A DNA stretch of 64,000 nucleotides from Nocardioides coralli (GTDB taxonomy: Bacteria > Actinomycetota > Actinomycetes > Propionibacteriales > Nocardioidaceae): contig NZ_CP082273.1 of the NCBI RefSeq assembly GCF_019880385.1, positions 3,038,001 to 3,102,000 on the forward strand, read 5' to 3'. Each line of letters begins with the position of its first letter. The first letter of the stretch is position 1. Shown one piece after another: positions 47,110-54,435 of this stretch. Position numbers and translations under genes: made by a program. Below the pieces are notes generated by a model. The model was given only the letters and a program-made list of their open reading frames with translations, ran no database searches and was not told the origin of the DNA.

Positions 47110-47879
47110 AGAGTGCCTGGTAGCGACCGAGCGGACGGTTCGTGGAGCCGCTGGTTGAGGAGACCACCGGCGTAGCCGCTGCCGCCGGGGAGGTGGTTGG
47201 CGTCGATGACGAGGACGTTGCCGGCGCGCAGCGGCTTCCAGGCGCGGCCGCGAGGGCCGGTGCGGTGGAGCTGCGGGACGCGGTCATGGCGTACGACGAG
47301 CAGGACCCGCTGCGGGTGGTGGGCGTCGACGCCGGTGGCGTGCTCCCATGGCAGCTCCCAGCGAATGCCGCGGTAGGCGTCGATCACCCGGGTCGGGGTC
47401 AGCCACAGGCCACCCGCCAGCTCCGCGGCGCGGTGCGGCACCGCCGTCAGCAGCAGCCAGCCGGCGCCCACAGCCAGGACGACCGCGAGACCCCAGGAGC
47501 GCTCCAGCGTCGCGAAGACGGTCGCGAGGACGAGCACCACCCCGAAGCCGAGCAGCTGCCACGAGCTGATCAGGGTCGGGGAGACGGCGCGCGGCAGGAA
47601 CAGCGCCCGCTCGCCGTCGTGCAGCGTCTCGTGGCGCGGCTGGACCGGGTCGGTGACCAGCCGCCGCTCGACGACCTCCCGGGCGATCCCGGCGACGGAC
47701 CCGATCAGCAGCAGCAGCCCGAAGCACAGCAGGAACCTCCCCTGCGGCTCGTCGAGCTCGACCAGGCCGAACAGCAGGAACACCGGCGTCAGCGCGATCA
47801 GCAGCACCAGCCCCGACCACACCAGCAGCCGCAGCCACAGCGGCCGGGCGTCGGACCGGGGGATCGTCACCGAGGACAT
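47106..47879 (-). CDS. Membrane protein with C-terminal PH-like domain, downstream of a T7SS-like substrate
   Basis: The 257-residue protein has four membrane spans (about 14-36, 48-66, 100-120 and 124-146) and then a beta-rich part (LWLTPTRVIDAYRGIRWELP, HDRVPQLHRTGPRG) like bacterial PH domains. It is the last gene of a minus-strand operon, 19 bp after the WXG100/LXG-like protein. If that protein is a membrane-active effector, this would be a good immunity candidate; otherwise it may be an unrelated PH-domain protein. Confidence 0.6.
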   Translation of the reverse strand: MSSVTIPRSDARPLWLRLLVWSGLVLLIALTPVFLLFGLVELDEPQGRFLLCFGLLLLIGSVAGIAREVVERRLVTDPVQPRHETLHDGERALFLPRAVSPTLISSWQLLGFGVVLVLATVFATLERSWGLAVVLAVGAGWLLLTAVPHRAAELAGGLWLTPTRVIDAYRGIRWELPWEHATGVDAHHPQRVLLVVRHDRVPQLHRTGPRGRAWKPLRAGNVLVIDANHLPGGSGYAGGLLNQRLHEPSARSLPGTL

Positions 47880-47898
47880 GGCGTGCAGCCTCTCACTG

Positions 47899-49077
47899 TC
47901 AGTCGAACAACCCGCCGATGCCGTCGACGATCGCCCCGCCGACGTCGCCCGCCCCCTCCAGCAGCGCGCCGCCGGTGTCGACGATCGTGTCAGCACCCGC
48001 CATCAGCGCCTCGCCCACGTCGCCGCCGCTCTCCCACAGCCCGTCGATCATCCCCGAGGTGAACACCCCCACCCCCGCACCGATGACGATGCCGCCCACG
48101 ATCCCGACCGGGCCGCCGATCGAGCCGATCGCCGCCCCCGCCGCCACCGACGCCGCGAAACCACCCACGTTGGAGGTCACCGCCTGGGCGGCGCTCTCCC
48201 CGCCGTGCTCCATGTCGTACCAGACCCCGACACCGGTCAGCAGGCCGCCGGTCACCAGCGGCACCGCCTTGCCGGCCGCCAGGAAGCGGGCGCCGCGGGC
48301 CGCGTCGTCGGCGGCCCCCGCCCCCAGCCGCCGGTAGTGGTCGAGGTCGTCGTAGTAGCGCGCGGCGTCGTGGACCCGGTCCATCCCCTGCAGCCGGATC
48401 AGGTTGGTCTGCGACACGTTGCCGAAGTAGCGCGCCGAGTCGCGCAGGATGCTGCCGTGCACGCCCAGCACCGCCCCCGCGAAGCCGCTGGCGACGTCGG
48501 TGATTACGAAGGTCCAGTTGACCCCGTCCAGCGAGCGGTCCTTCGCCGTCACCCGCTCCCACGCCCGCCGCAGGTCGGCCCACACCTCGTCGGCCAGCCG
48601 CACCAGCCGGTTGTAGGCCTCGATCCGCTCCTGGTGGGCGTTGTACGCCGCCACGGTGGCGTCCCACGCCGCCGCCTGCCCCGCGGTCGGTGCCGCGGGC
48701 GGCGTACCCGGGTGGGCCGGCCCGTCGCCCGGCGGCAGCACCGTGGACCCGGCGACCGTCAGCCCCGCCGCCCGGGCCTGCTCCCGGATCTCGGCCATCC
48801 GCTGCTGGCAGCGCTGCAGGGTGTCGGCGTAGTCGTCGAAGGCGTCGCGCACCATCCGGACCGCGTCCTCGACCCGGTCGGTCTGGGTCACCGCCCGTGA
48901 CATCGCCCCGGTGAACGCCTCGGCGGTCTCGCCGCGCCAGTCCGCCGACGCCGTCCGCCGGGCCGCCACCAGCGCCTCCCCGCCCCGCTCCACGGCGGGC
49001 CGCAGCGACCCGGACAGCCACCCGGCCGCGGACCGGATCGAGGCCGGCGAGCCCTCGATCTCGGTCTCAATCGACAC
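47899..49077 (-). CDS. Putative type VII secretion substrate with glycine-zipper C-terminus
   Basis: The 392-residue protein starts like a WXG100/LXG protein: about 100 residues of helix-hairpin with SADWRGETAEAFTGAMSRAV (44-63; WRG in place of WxG), a second helical part with RLADEVWADLRRAWERV, and a C-terminal third (about 295-392) of Gly/Ala-rich hydrophobic stretches with IGSIGGPVGIVGGIVIGAGV, a glycine zipper typical of membrane-inserting proteins. No catalytic domain is visible. Its start overlaps the small partner gene by 11 bp. It could be a toxin or a structural protein of an ESX-like export system. Confidence 0.6.
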   Translation of the reverse strand: MSIETEIEGSPASIRSAAGWLSGSLRPAVERGGEALVAARRTASADWRGETAEAFTGAMSRAVTQTDRVEDAVRMVRDAFDDYADTLQRCQQRMAEIREQARAAGLTVAGSTVLPPGDGPAHPGTPPAAPTAGQAAAWDATVAAYNAHQERIEAYNRLVRLADEVWADLRRAWERVTAKDRSLDGVNWTFVITDVASGFAGAVLGVHGSILRDSARYFGNVSQTNLIRLQGMDRVHDAARYYDDLDHYRRLGAGAADDAARGARFLAAGKAVPLVTGGLLTGVGVWYDMEHGGESAAQAVTSNVGGFAASVAAGAAIGSIGGPVGIVGGIVIGAGVGVFTSGMIDGLWESGGDVGEALMAGADTIVDTGGALLEGAGDVGGAIVDGIGGLFD

Positions 49078-49363
49078 CGCGGAGCCTCCCGCCGGCGTAG
49101 GTCGTCGCGACGCTCGCGTCGGTCTCCCAGAAGGTGGTGCCGGCCTCCCCCACCTGGCTGCTGACCGCCGCCAGCCCCTCCGACATCGCCGCGGCGCTGT
49201 CGAGCACCCGCGACAGCATCCCGGTGAGCATCGCGGTCATCTCGCCGGCGTCGATGCCGCGCGGCGTCGAGGGCCCGCACTCCTCCAGGGCGCTGCGGCC
49301 GCGGCCCAGCTCGGCCCGGATCTGGTCGAGGGCGGCGGGCGGCACCCGCAGCTCCTCAGCCAT
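49067..49363 (-). CDS. Small ESX/WXG100-like helical protein
   Basis: The 98-residue product is nearly all helical in pattern, of WXG100 size, with two heptad-rich segments (AALDQIRAELGRGRSALEEC and LSRVLDSAAAMSEGLAAVSS) and a late FWETDAS. It lacks a canonical WxG. Small helical proteins like this act as partners or chaperones of larger T7SS substrates. ATG 49363 lies within the SAV_915 gene end and its stop lies within the next gene, so translation is coupled. Confidence 0.55.
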   Translation of the reverse strand: MAEELRVPPAALDQIRAELGRGRSALEECGPSTPRGIDAGEMTAMLTGMLSRVLDSAAAMSEGLAAVSSQVGEAGTTFWETDASVATTYAGGRLRGVD

Positions 49364-49628
49364 GCGCGGCCTCCTGCGGGTGGAGCTCGCGGTCGAGCAG
49401 CAGCAGGTCGTACGGCGCCGCCTGGTGGGCACGCTCGAGGTCGGCGAGCGTCAGCAGCACCCACGGCGCCGCCTCGCCGTACTGCGCCTGCAGCCGGTCG
49501 ATCGCGGAGTAGACGAACAACGCCACCCGCTCGTCCCGCATCCGGTGCATGTGCAGCCGGGTGTTGCCGTCGGCGTCGGTCAGCGTCGGCGCATAGACCA
49601 CGGGCGGCAGCGGGGGCGGTCGGTCCAT
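49356..49628 (-). CDS. SAV_915 family protein
   Basis: The 90-residue protein fits the SAV_915/SseB-like family: VVYAPTLTDADGNTRLHMHR, then RVALFVYSAIDRLQAQYGEA and APWVLLTLADLERAH. The family is common beside T7SS-associated genes of actinobacteria, but has no known activity. ATG 49628 begins it, and the 3' end overlaps the small helical partner gene by 8 bp. Confidence 0.7.
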   Translation of the reverse strand: MDRPPPLPPVVYAPTLTDADGNTRLHMHRMRDERVALFVYSAIDRLQAQYGEAAPWVLLTLADLERAHQAAPYDLLLLDRELHPQEAAHG

Positions 49629-49679
49629 GGGCTCACTCTTGCCCGACCGACCGCCCCCGCAAACCCGCGCGGGCCAGCG

Positions 49680-49919
49680 CTACGCCGGCCCACCGCCCTC
49701 GCTGTCGGCGGCGAGCTCCTGCACGTCGACCTCCTCGCCCTCCGAGATCTGGTGGGCGACCCGGTCGCGCTGGTCCTGGGTCAGGGTGACCCCGGCCTCC
49801 CGCAGCCCCCGGTCGAGCTCCTCGTGGACGGTGCCCTCGGTGGCGGTCTCCTGCCACGAGGTCACCCGCTCGACGACGCGCTCGAGGGCCTCGGTGCGGG
49901 CTTGCTGCTGATCGGTCAC
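49680..49919 (-). CDS. Small acidic helical protein, first gene of the SAV_915-ESX-like operon
   Basis: The 79-residue product is hydrophilic and acidic, with two probable helices (RTEALERVVERVTSWQET and VHEELDRGLREAGVTLTQDQ). I do not recognise it. AAAGGAG 5 nt before GTG 49919 is a very good ribosome binding site, so it is likely real. It lies 51 bp upstream of the SAV_915 gene on the same strand. Confidence 0.55.
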   Translation of the reverse strand: MTDQQQARTEALERVVERVTSWQETATEGTVHEELDRGLREAGVTLTQDQRDRVAHQISEGEEVDVQELAADSEGGGPA

Positions 49920-50004
49920 AGGTGCTCCTTTGTCGTCGGCCTCGGCCCCCCGTCGTGCCCAGCGTGACCTGGTCGCAAACCCCGCGCCGAGTCCCTGCCG
50001 CCTG

Positions 50005-50022
50005 CACCCCCCGCGGGGGGTG
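50005..50022. repeat. Perfect 18-bp palindrome between divergent genes
   Basis: CACCCCCCGCGGGGGGTG is its own reverse complement. It lies in the 192-bp gap between the small acidic protein gene and the divergent LCP gene, about 85-90 bp from each start. It could be an operator or chance in GC-rich DNA. Confidence 0.45.
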
Positions 50023-50111
50023 AATCTGCTCCAGCCCCTCCTCCCCGGACACGCTCCGTGGTGAGGACCGGCTGACCGGATACCCGGGCACGAGTAGCTA
50101 CCCTCTCCGTC

Positions 50112-51032
50112 ATGCCCTGGACACGGCGCAGGACCGTGATGGCCACCGTGCTGGGCACGGCTGTGCTGCTGGTCGGAGCACTCTCCACCTGGCTCGTGAC
50201 CGTCTTCTCCGGGCTGGACGACATCACGCGGTTCGAGCTCTACGTGGACGAACCCTCGGGCGAGTACCAGCGGCCCGAACCGTCTCCCGACCAGGACTCG
50301 GTGACGCTCCTCCTGGCGGGCGTCGACAACGGCGACCGCGGGGACCTGCGCGAGATGCTCGCGTCAGAGCAGTGGGAACCGGGCGTGTTCCGCAGCGACG
50401 CGATCATGGTCCTCCACCTCCCCGGAGACCGGAGCAGAGCCGAGCTGGTGTCCATCCCGCGCGACTCCTGGGTGCCGATCGACGGGTACGGCCGACAGAA
50501 GATCAACGCCGCCTTCTCCTACGGGGGCCCGGCGCTGCTGACGCGAACTGTCGAGCAGGTCGCCGACATCCGCCTGGACCACGTCATGGTCGTGGACTGG
50601 GACGGGTTCCGGGGGATCACGGAGGCCCTGGGAGGCATCCAGCTCGGAGACGAGCAGCTGGACGCCGAGGAGGCGCTGACGTACGTCCGCGAGCGCAAGT
50701 CCCTGCCTCGGGGTGACTTCGACCGGGTGGTGCGACAGCAGGAGTTCCTCCTCGGGGTGCTCAAGGGGCTGCACGACAGGAATGTGCTGACCAATCCCGT
50801 CAGCAGCAGTCGGCTGGTCGGGCGCCTGGACGACCTCGTCTCGGTCGACGAGGGGCTGACGAGTGCCACGATGACGAAGCTCGCGTGGTCAGCGCGTGGC
50901 ATCGGACCGTCCGACGTCCTGACCTCGACAGCGCCCCACTCGGGGACGGCGACCGTGGCGGGGCAGAGCATCGTCCGCCTCGACACTCCTCGCACGCAGA
51001 CGCTCTTCGACAGGATCGTCGGCACCGACTGA
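50112..51032 (+). CDS. LytR-CpsA-Psr (LCP) family envelope polymer ligase
   Basis: The 306-residue protein has one N-terminal membrane span (8-32) and an outside LCP domain: VTLLLAGVDNGDRG, FRSDAIMVLHL, VSIPRDSWVPIDGYGRQKIN and AAFSYGGP, then VVDWDGFRGITEALGGI and REFDRVVRQQEFL-like arginines (DFDRVVRQQEFL). LCP enzymes move polymers from undecaprenyl phosphate to peptidoglycan or arabinogalactan. It may anchor the nearby EPS, but lies 3 kb beyond it. ATG 50112 follows TACCCT (50099-50104) by 7 nt: leaderless. Confidence 0.9.
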   Translation: MPWTRRRTVMATVLGTAVLLVGALSTWLVTVFSGLDDITRFELYVDEPSGEYQRPEPSPDQDSVTLLLAGVDNGDRGDLREMLASEQWEPGVFRSDAIMVLHLPGDRSRAELVSIPRDSWVPIDGYGRQKINAAFSYGGPALLTRTVEQVADIRLDHVMVVDWDGFRGITEALGGIQLGDEQLDAEEALTYVRERKSLPRGDFDRVVRQQEFLLGVLKGLHDRNVLTNPVSSSRLVGRLDDLVSVDEGLTSATMTKLAWSARGIGPSDVLTSTAPHSGTATVAGQSIVRLDTPRTQTLFDRIVGTD

Positions 51033-51113
51033 CCGTCGACGAGGGCGGTTCGGCGGTCGCCCGCTCCGCGACGCGCTGCAGGGCTGGGTGCGTGCCCGCT
51101 CCCGAACCCCGTC

Positions 51114-51410
51114 TCAGAGCGAGACCTCGACCTCCACGACCTCCCCCGTGGCAGCTCTCACCTTCCGGTCGACGGGGTCGGCCTGGGGGGCGAGGGTCCG
51201 CAGCGTCCAGTCGCCGTCGGCGGCGAAGAACCGGAAGTGGCCGGTGGCGCTAGTCGGCACCTCCGCGGTGAACTCGCCGGTCCGGTCGAGCAGCCGCACG
51301 TAGGCGTTGCCGACCGGGTCGCCGCCGCGGGTCACCTGCCCCTGGATGATCGCCTCCTTGGCGACGTCGACGCCGTCGAGGGACAGTCCGCCCTCGGTTG
51401 CTCCGCACAT
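51114..51410 (-). CDS. DUF1416 domain-containing protein (SseC-like)
   Basis: The 98-residue protein matches the DUF1416 family that follows the rhodanese gene in actinobacteria: MCGATEGGLSLDGVDVAKEA then IIQGQVTRGGDPVGNAYVRL and a beta-sandwich like transthyretin or CNA-B folds. An early cysteine (Cys2) is conserved. Its role in thiosulfate or sulfur transfer is inferred only from position. Repeats separate it from sseA (237 bp), but it is probably on the same transcript. Confidence 0.82.
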   Translation of the reverse strand: MCGATEGGLSLDGVDVAKEAIIQGQVTRGGDPVGNAYVRLLDRTGEFTAEVPTSATGHFRFFAADGDWTLRTLAPQADPVDRKVRAATGEVVEVEVSL

Positions 51411-51429
51411 GTTCGTTGTCCTCTCTGTG

Positions 51430-51640
51430 GTCTCGACAGGCTCGACCGGCGTGGGTCGGGTTGGCCGTGTGGGGCCGGGGGTTTCGAGGCTCGTCGCTGG
51501 CGCTCCTCGCACCTCAACCTCCGGCGTACGCCGGCGTGGGTCGGCTTGGCGTTGTGGGGCCGGGGGTTTCGAGGCTCGTCGCTGGCGCTCCTCGCACCTC
51601 AACCTCCGGCCTTAGTCTCGACAGGCTCGACCGGCGTACC
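51430..51640. repeat. Repeat array with two near-identical 76-bp units
   Basis: Units at 51450-51525 and 51535-51610 differ at only three positions. Each runs from CGTGGGTCGG through GGGGGTTTCGAGGCTCGTCG to GCACCTCAACCTCCGGC. GTCTCGACAGGCTCGACCGG caps both ends (51430 and 51615). This is the longest copy of the dispersed element in the window, and it sits inside the sseA-DUF1416 transcript. Confidence 0.9.
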
Positions 51641-51647
51641 GCGTGGG

Positions 51648-52496
51648 TCAGGCCTCGCCCTTCTCGTCGCCGAGGGCGACCGGGACGCCGACGAGGGAGC
51701 CGTACTCGGTCCACGAGCCGTCGTAGTTCTTCACGTTGTCCTGGCCGAGCAGCTCCTTGAGCACGAACCAGGTGTGGCTGGAGCGCTCGCCGATCCGGCA
51801 GTAGGCGATGGTGTCCTTGTCCCAGTCGACGCCGGCGTCGGTGTAGATCTGCTTCAGCTCCTCGTCGGAGCGGAAGGTGCCGTCGTCGTTGGCCGCCTTG
51901 CTCCACGGCACGTTGGCCGCGGTCGGGATGTGGCCGGCCCGCTGCGCCTGCTCCTGCGGCAGGTGGGCCGGGGCGAGCAGCCGCCCGGCGTACTCGTCGG
52001 GGCTGCGGACGTCGACCAGGTTCTGGGTGCCGATCGCCTCGACGACCTCGTCGCGGAAGGCGCGGATCGCGGAGTCCTGCTCCTGCGCGGAGTACGACGT
52101 CTTCTCGCGGGTGGGGACCTCGTCGACCAGCTCGCGGGAGTCGAGCTCCCACTTCTTGCGGCCGCCGTCGAGCAGCTTGACGTCCTGGTGGCCGTAGAGC
52201 TTGAAGTACCAGTAGGCGTAGGCGGCGAACCAGTTGTTGTTGCCGCCGTAGAGGACGACGGTGTGGTCGTTGCCGACGCCGCGATCGGACAGCAGCGCCT
52301 CGAACTGCCCCTTGTCGACGAAGTCGCGGCGGACCTGGTCCTGGAGGTCGGTCGTCCAGTCGAGCTTGATGGCGCCCTTGATGTGGCCCTTGTCGTAGGC
52401 CGTGGTGTCCTCGTCGACCTCGATGAGGACGACGTCGGGGTTGTCGAGGTTGTCCTCCACCCACTGGGCGGAGACGAGGGTCGTGTCGCGGCTCAT
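51648..52496 (-). CDS. sseA: Thiosulfate sulfurtransferase (rhodanese) SseA
   Basis: The 282-residue two-domain rhodanese has an inactive N-terminal domain (GGNNNW at 84-89 where a Cys loop would be) and an active C-terminal domain with Cys233 in YCRIGERSS (232-240). It moves sulfane sulfur from thiosulfate to thiols or cyanide. The acidic N-terminus and length are those of actinobacterial SseA/CysA. DUF1416 lies downstream and DUF4395 upstream, the usual set. Confidence 0.93.
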   Translation of the reverse strand: MSRDTTLVSAQWVEDNLDNPDVVLIEVDEDTTAYDKGHIKGAIKLDWTTDLQDQVRRDFVDKGQFEALLSDRGVGNDHTVVLYGGNNNWFAAYAYWYFKLYGHQDVKLLDGGRKKWELDSRELVDEVPTREKTSYSAQEQDSAIRAFRDEVVEAIGTQNLVDVRSPDEYAGRLLAPAHLPQEQAQRAGHIPTAANVPWSKAANDDGTFRSDEELKQIYTDAGVDWDKDTIAYCRIGERSSHTWFVLKELLGQDNVKNYDGSWTEYGSLVGVPVALGDEKGEA

Positions 52497-52548
52497 GGTG
52501 TGTGCCTTTCGGTTGCTGTGGCGGTGGTTCGTTGGCGTGATGGGTTAC

Positions 52549-52620
52549 GGGGTTTCGAGGCTCGTCGCTAGCGCTCCTCGCACCTCAACCTCCGGAGGGG
52601 CGCTTCCACCTCAACCTCCG
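52549..52620. repeat. Dispersed repeat reaching into the 3' end of the DUF4395 gene
   Basis: GGGGTTTCGAGGCTCGTCGC and CTCCTCGCACCTCAACCTCC are followed by a second CCACCTCAACCTCCG (52606-52620). The last copy overlaps the DUF4395 gene: read on the minus strand, CGGAGGTTGA supplies its last residues and its stop codon. Confidence 0.8.
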
Positions 52621-53081
52621 ACGGAGGTGGTGGTGGTGGTCGTGCGGGTGGTGGGGCGCGTGGTGGCGCGCTTGATCAGCAGGTAGGCCTCGCAGCCCAG
52701 GCAGAACCCGGTCGTGGCGTTGAGCAGGGCCGCGGCGAAGGCGAACCCGACCGCGACCAGTCCGATGGTGGTCGCGCTGGAGAGCAGCGCCACCAGGCCG
52801 ACCAGAGAGAACCCGAGGCCCACAGCCTGCGCGAAGCGTGGGGGCGCCGCGTCCTCGAGCTCGTGCGGCGGGCCGAGCCGAGGCCGGACCAGGGAGCGGA
52901 ACAACGCGGCGTACGGCGTCCGCTGCACCCCCAGCCCCGCGCCGAGCGCGAACACCGCCGTCTGGAAGGCCAACAGGCCGGTCGCGGCCGGGCCGGGGGA
53001 GGTCAGCAGCACCACCGCGAGCACGGTCGCGGTGACGGCGGCGGCGAAACGCGCGCCGCGAGGGTCGATCTGGGTCGTCAT
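52611..53081 (-). CDS. DUF4395 domain-containing membrane protein
   Basis: The 156-residue protein has four membrane segments in two pairs and the family pattern DPRGARFAAAVTATVLAVVL at the start and NATTGFCLGCEAYLLIKR near the end, with the FCLGC cysteine pair. DUF4395 proteins in actinobacteria go with a thioredoxin and SseA and may carry sulfur or reducing power across the membrane. The C-terminal Thr-rich tail (TTRTTTTTTSVGG) ends inside the dispersed repeat. AGGA lies 9 nt before ATG 53081 and is part of a possible regulatory stem. Confidence 0.85.
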   Translation of the reverse strand: MTTQIDPRGARFAAAVTATVLAVVLLTSPGPAATGLLAFQTAVFALGAGLGVQRTPYAALFRSLVRPRLGPPHELEDAAPPRFAQAVGLGFSLVGLVALLSSATTIGLVAVGFAFAAALLNATTGFCLGCEAYLLIKRATTRPTTRTTTTTTSVGG

Positions 53082-53091
53082 GAGAGGAGAT

Positions 53092-53167
53092 CCTGTCCTG
53101 AGGTGCGGGAGGGGGTGCCCGGGCGCCGGTGACGGCGGAGCCCCGGACGGGCGGAGATCAGGACAGG
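53092..53167 (-). promoter_or_regulatory. Predicted leader-peptide-controlled RNA switch before DUF4395
   Basis: CCTGTCCTGA (53092-53101) and TCAGGACAGG (53158-53167) are perfect 10-bp inverted repeats. In the minus-strand RNA, one arm is the last codons and stop of the leader peptide, the other contains most of the Shine-Dalgarno sequence of DUF4395 (AGGA at 53094-53091). Ribosome position on the leader could therefore open or close the site. The 56-nt centre is GC-rich and can form its own hairpin (GGCGCCCGGGCACC). Confidence 0.6.
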
Positions 53168-53235
53168 TGACACATGGCCGACCACACCAGGCAGTGGTCC
53201 ACTGCGCGGCGCTTGGTCAGCAGGGTCGACGACAT
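53158..53235 (-). CDS. 25-residue sulfur-regulon leader peptide
   Basis: The sequence reads MSSTLLTKRRAVDHC, then LVWSAMCHLS. It fits the small actinobacterial putative leader peptides (LLTxRRxVDxxRVxSAxC) found upstream of sulfur and cysteine genes, with two cysteines (Cys15, Cys22). ATG 53235 lies 7 nt after TAGTGT (53243-53248) with no SD, so it starts a leaderless transcript that continues into DUF4395 and sseA. Translation speed at the Cys codons is likely to sense cysteine supply. Confidence 0.8.
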   Translation of the reverse strand: MSSTLLTKRRAVDHCLVWSAMCHLS

Positions 53236-53348
53236 GGCGGGAACACTACGGCGCGGGCGGGCTGCCCTCACCACCGCATCCCGGTCGGTGAGACGGTCAT
53301 CCACGATCTGGACACCGGCTCGGTCGGTCGTACCCACGCAGGGGAGAA

Positions 53349-53367
53349 CCACCGGGCGGGCCGGTGG
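53349..53367. terminator. Hairpin after the DivIVA-like gene
   Basis: CCACCGG (53349-53355) and CCGGTGG (53361-53367) form a 7-bp stem with a 5-nt loop, 19 nt past the stop of the minus-strand gene at 53386. A CCCCGCGGGG palindrome lies between. It would separate the coiled-coil genes from the sulfur leader transcript. Confidence 0.5.
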
Positions 53368-53385
53368 ATTCCCCGCGGGGTGTGA

Positions 53386-54435
53386 TCAGGCCTGGCGGCC
53401 CTCGGCGGGCTCGCCGACCTCCTCGGCCTGCTCCGCATCCTCGACCTGCTCGCCGTCCGCCTCCGGGGCTGCCTCGGGCGCGTCGGGCGCCTGGGCCTGG
53501 ACGGCGGCAGCACCCTCGGGACCCTCGTCGCCACCGGCGGCCTCGGGCACCTGGTCACCCAGGAACGCGGCCGGTGCGGCACCGGTGAGGGTGGCGAGCA
53601 TCTGCCGCACGTTGGCGAGCTGGGAGTTGATGGCGTCGCGGCGCTGGCTGGCGGCGGCGAGCTCGCGCTCGGAGTCGGCGCGCACCCGGGCGGCGGTGGC
53701 CTTGGCCTCGGTGACCAGCGTCGTCGCCTGCTCCTGGGCCTCCTGCACCATCCGGCGGGCCTCCTTGGTGGCCTCGGCCCGCTCCTGGTCGGCCTCCCGG
53801 CGCATCCGCTCCACCTGCTGCTCGAGCTCCTCGAGGCGGCCGCGGTTCTCCTCGGACTGCATCGCGAACTCCTCCTCGGCCAGCTTGCGGCGGTGCGCCA
53901 GCGTGGTCTCGAAGTCGGCCGCGGCCTTGGCGGCCCGGGCGCGCTGGTCCTCGTAGACCGCCTCGGCCTCCTGCAGCCGGGCCGCGGCGTCACGGTCGGC
54001 GGTGTCGAGCCGGTCGTCGGCGGCGCGCTTCGCGTCCTCGAGGATCCGCGCGGCCTCGGTGTCGGCCTCGCTGCGCCGCTGGGCGGCGTAGTGGTCGGCC
54101 TCGTCGCGGGCTGCCTGCGCGGCGGTCGAGACCTCCTGCTGCGACCGGGCGGCCTGCTCGCGGGCGTTGGCGAGCAGCTCGGCGGCCTCCTCGTCGGCCA
54201 GCGCCAGGATCTGACCGACCCGCTCCCCGAGGTGGGCGAAGGAGGACGAGTCGACCGGCGCCTGCTCCCCCTCCTCGCCCCGCTGCTGCTGCGCCTCCTG
54301 GAGGCTCGCCTCGAGGGCGTGCGCCCGGCGGCGGGTGGTGTCGAGCTCCGCGGTGAGGTCGGCCACGACCCGGTCGACGTCGGCCGGCTCGTAGCCGCGG
54401 CGGGCGATCCGGAACTGGGGCTGGGTCTCGCTCAT
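53386..54435 (-). CDS. DivIVA-like coiled-coil protein
   Basis: The 349-residue protein has a short DivIVA-type N-terminus (FRIARRGYEPADVDRVVADL, 8-27, followed by a coiled coil), a long Ala/Glu/Arg-rich coiled coil (about 25-285) and an acidic disordered tail rich in Glu, Pro and Ala. DivIVA-family proteins mark curved membrane and organise polar growth or division. ATG 54435 overlaps the stop of the upstream coiled-coil gene (ATGA), so both are probably made together and may co-assemble. Confidence 0.75.
   Translation of the reverse strand: MSETQPQFRIARRGYEPADVDRVVADLTAELDTTRRRAHALEASLQEAQQQRGEEGEQAPVDSSSFAHLGERVGQILALADEEAAELLANAREQAARSQQEVSTAAQAARDEADHYAAQRRSEADTEAARILEDAKRAADDRLDTADRDAAARLQEAEAVYEDQRARAAKAAADFETTLAHRRKLAEEEFAMQSEENRGRLEELEQQVERMRREADQERAEATKEARRMVQEAQEQATTLVTEAKATAARVRADSERELAAASQRRDAINSQLANVRQMLATLTGAAPAAFLGDQVPEAAGGDEGPEGAAAVQAQAPDAPEAAPEADGEQVEDAEQAEEVGEPAEGRQA

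Noticed and set aside
50005..50022. 18-bp GC palindrome as a firm operator
   Set aside because: It is only C, G, A and T at the ends in very GC-rich DNA, and no regulator gene is adjacent; kept only as a low-confidence repeat.
51450..51610. Direct repeats as a possible CRISPR or attachment site
   Set aside because: Only two 76-bp units, with matching modules scattered through the window, fit a REP-like element better; no integrase or tRNA is present.
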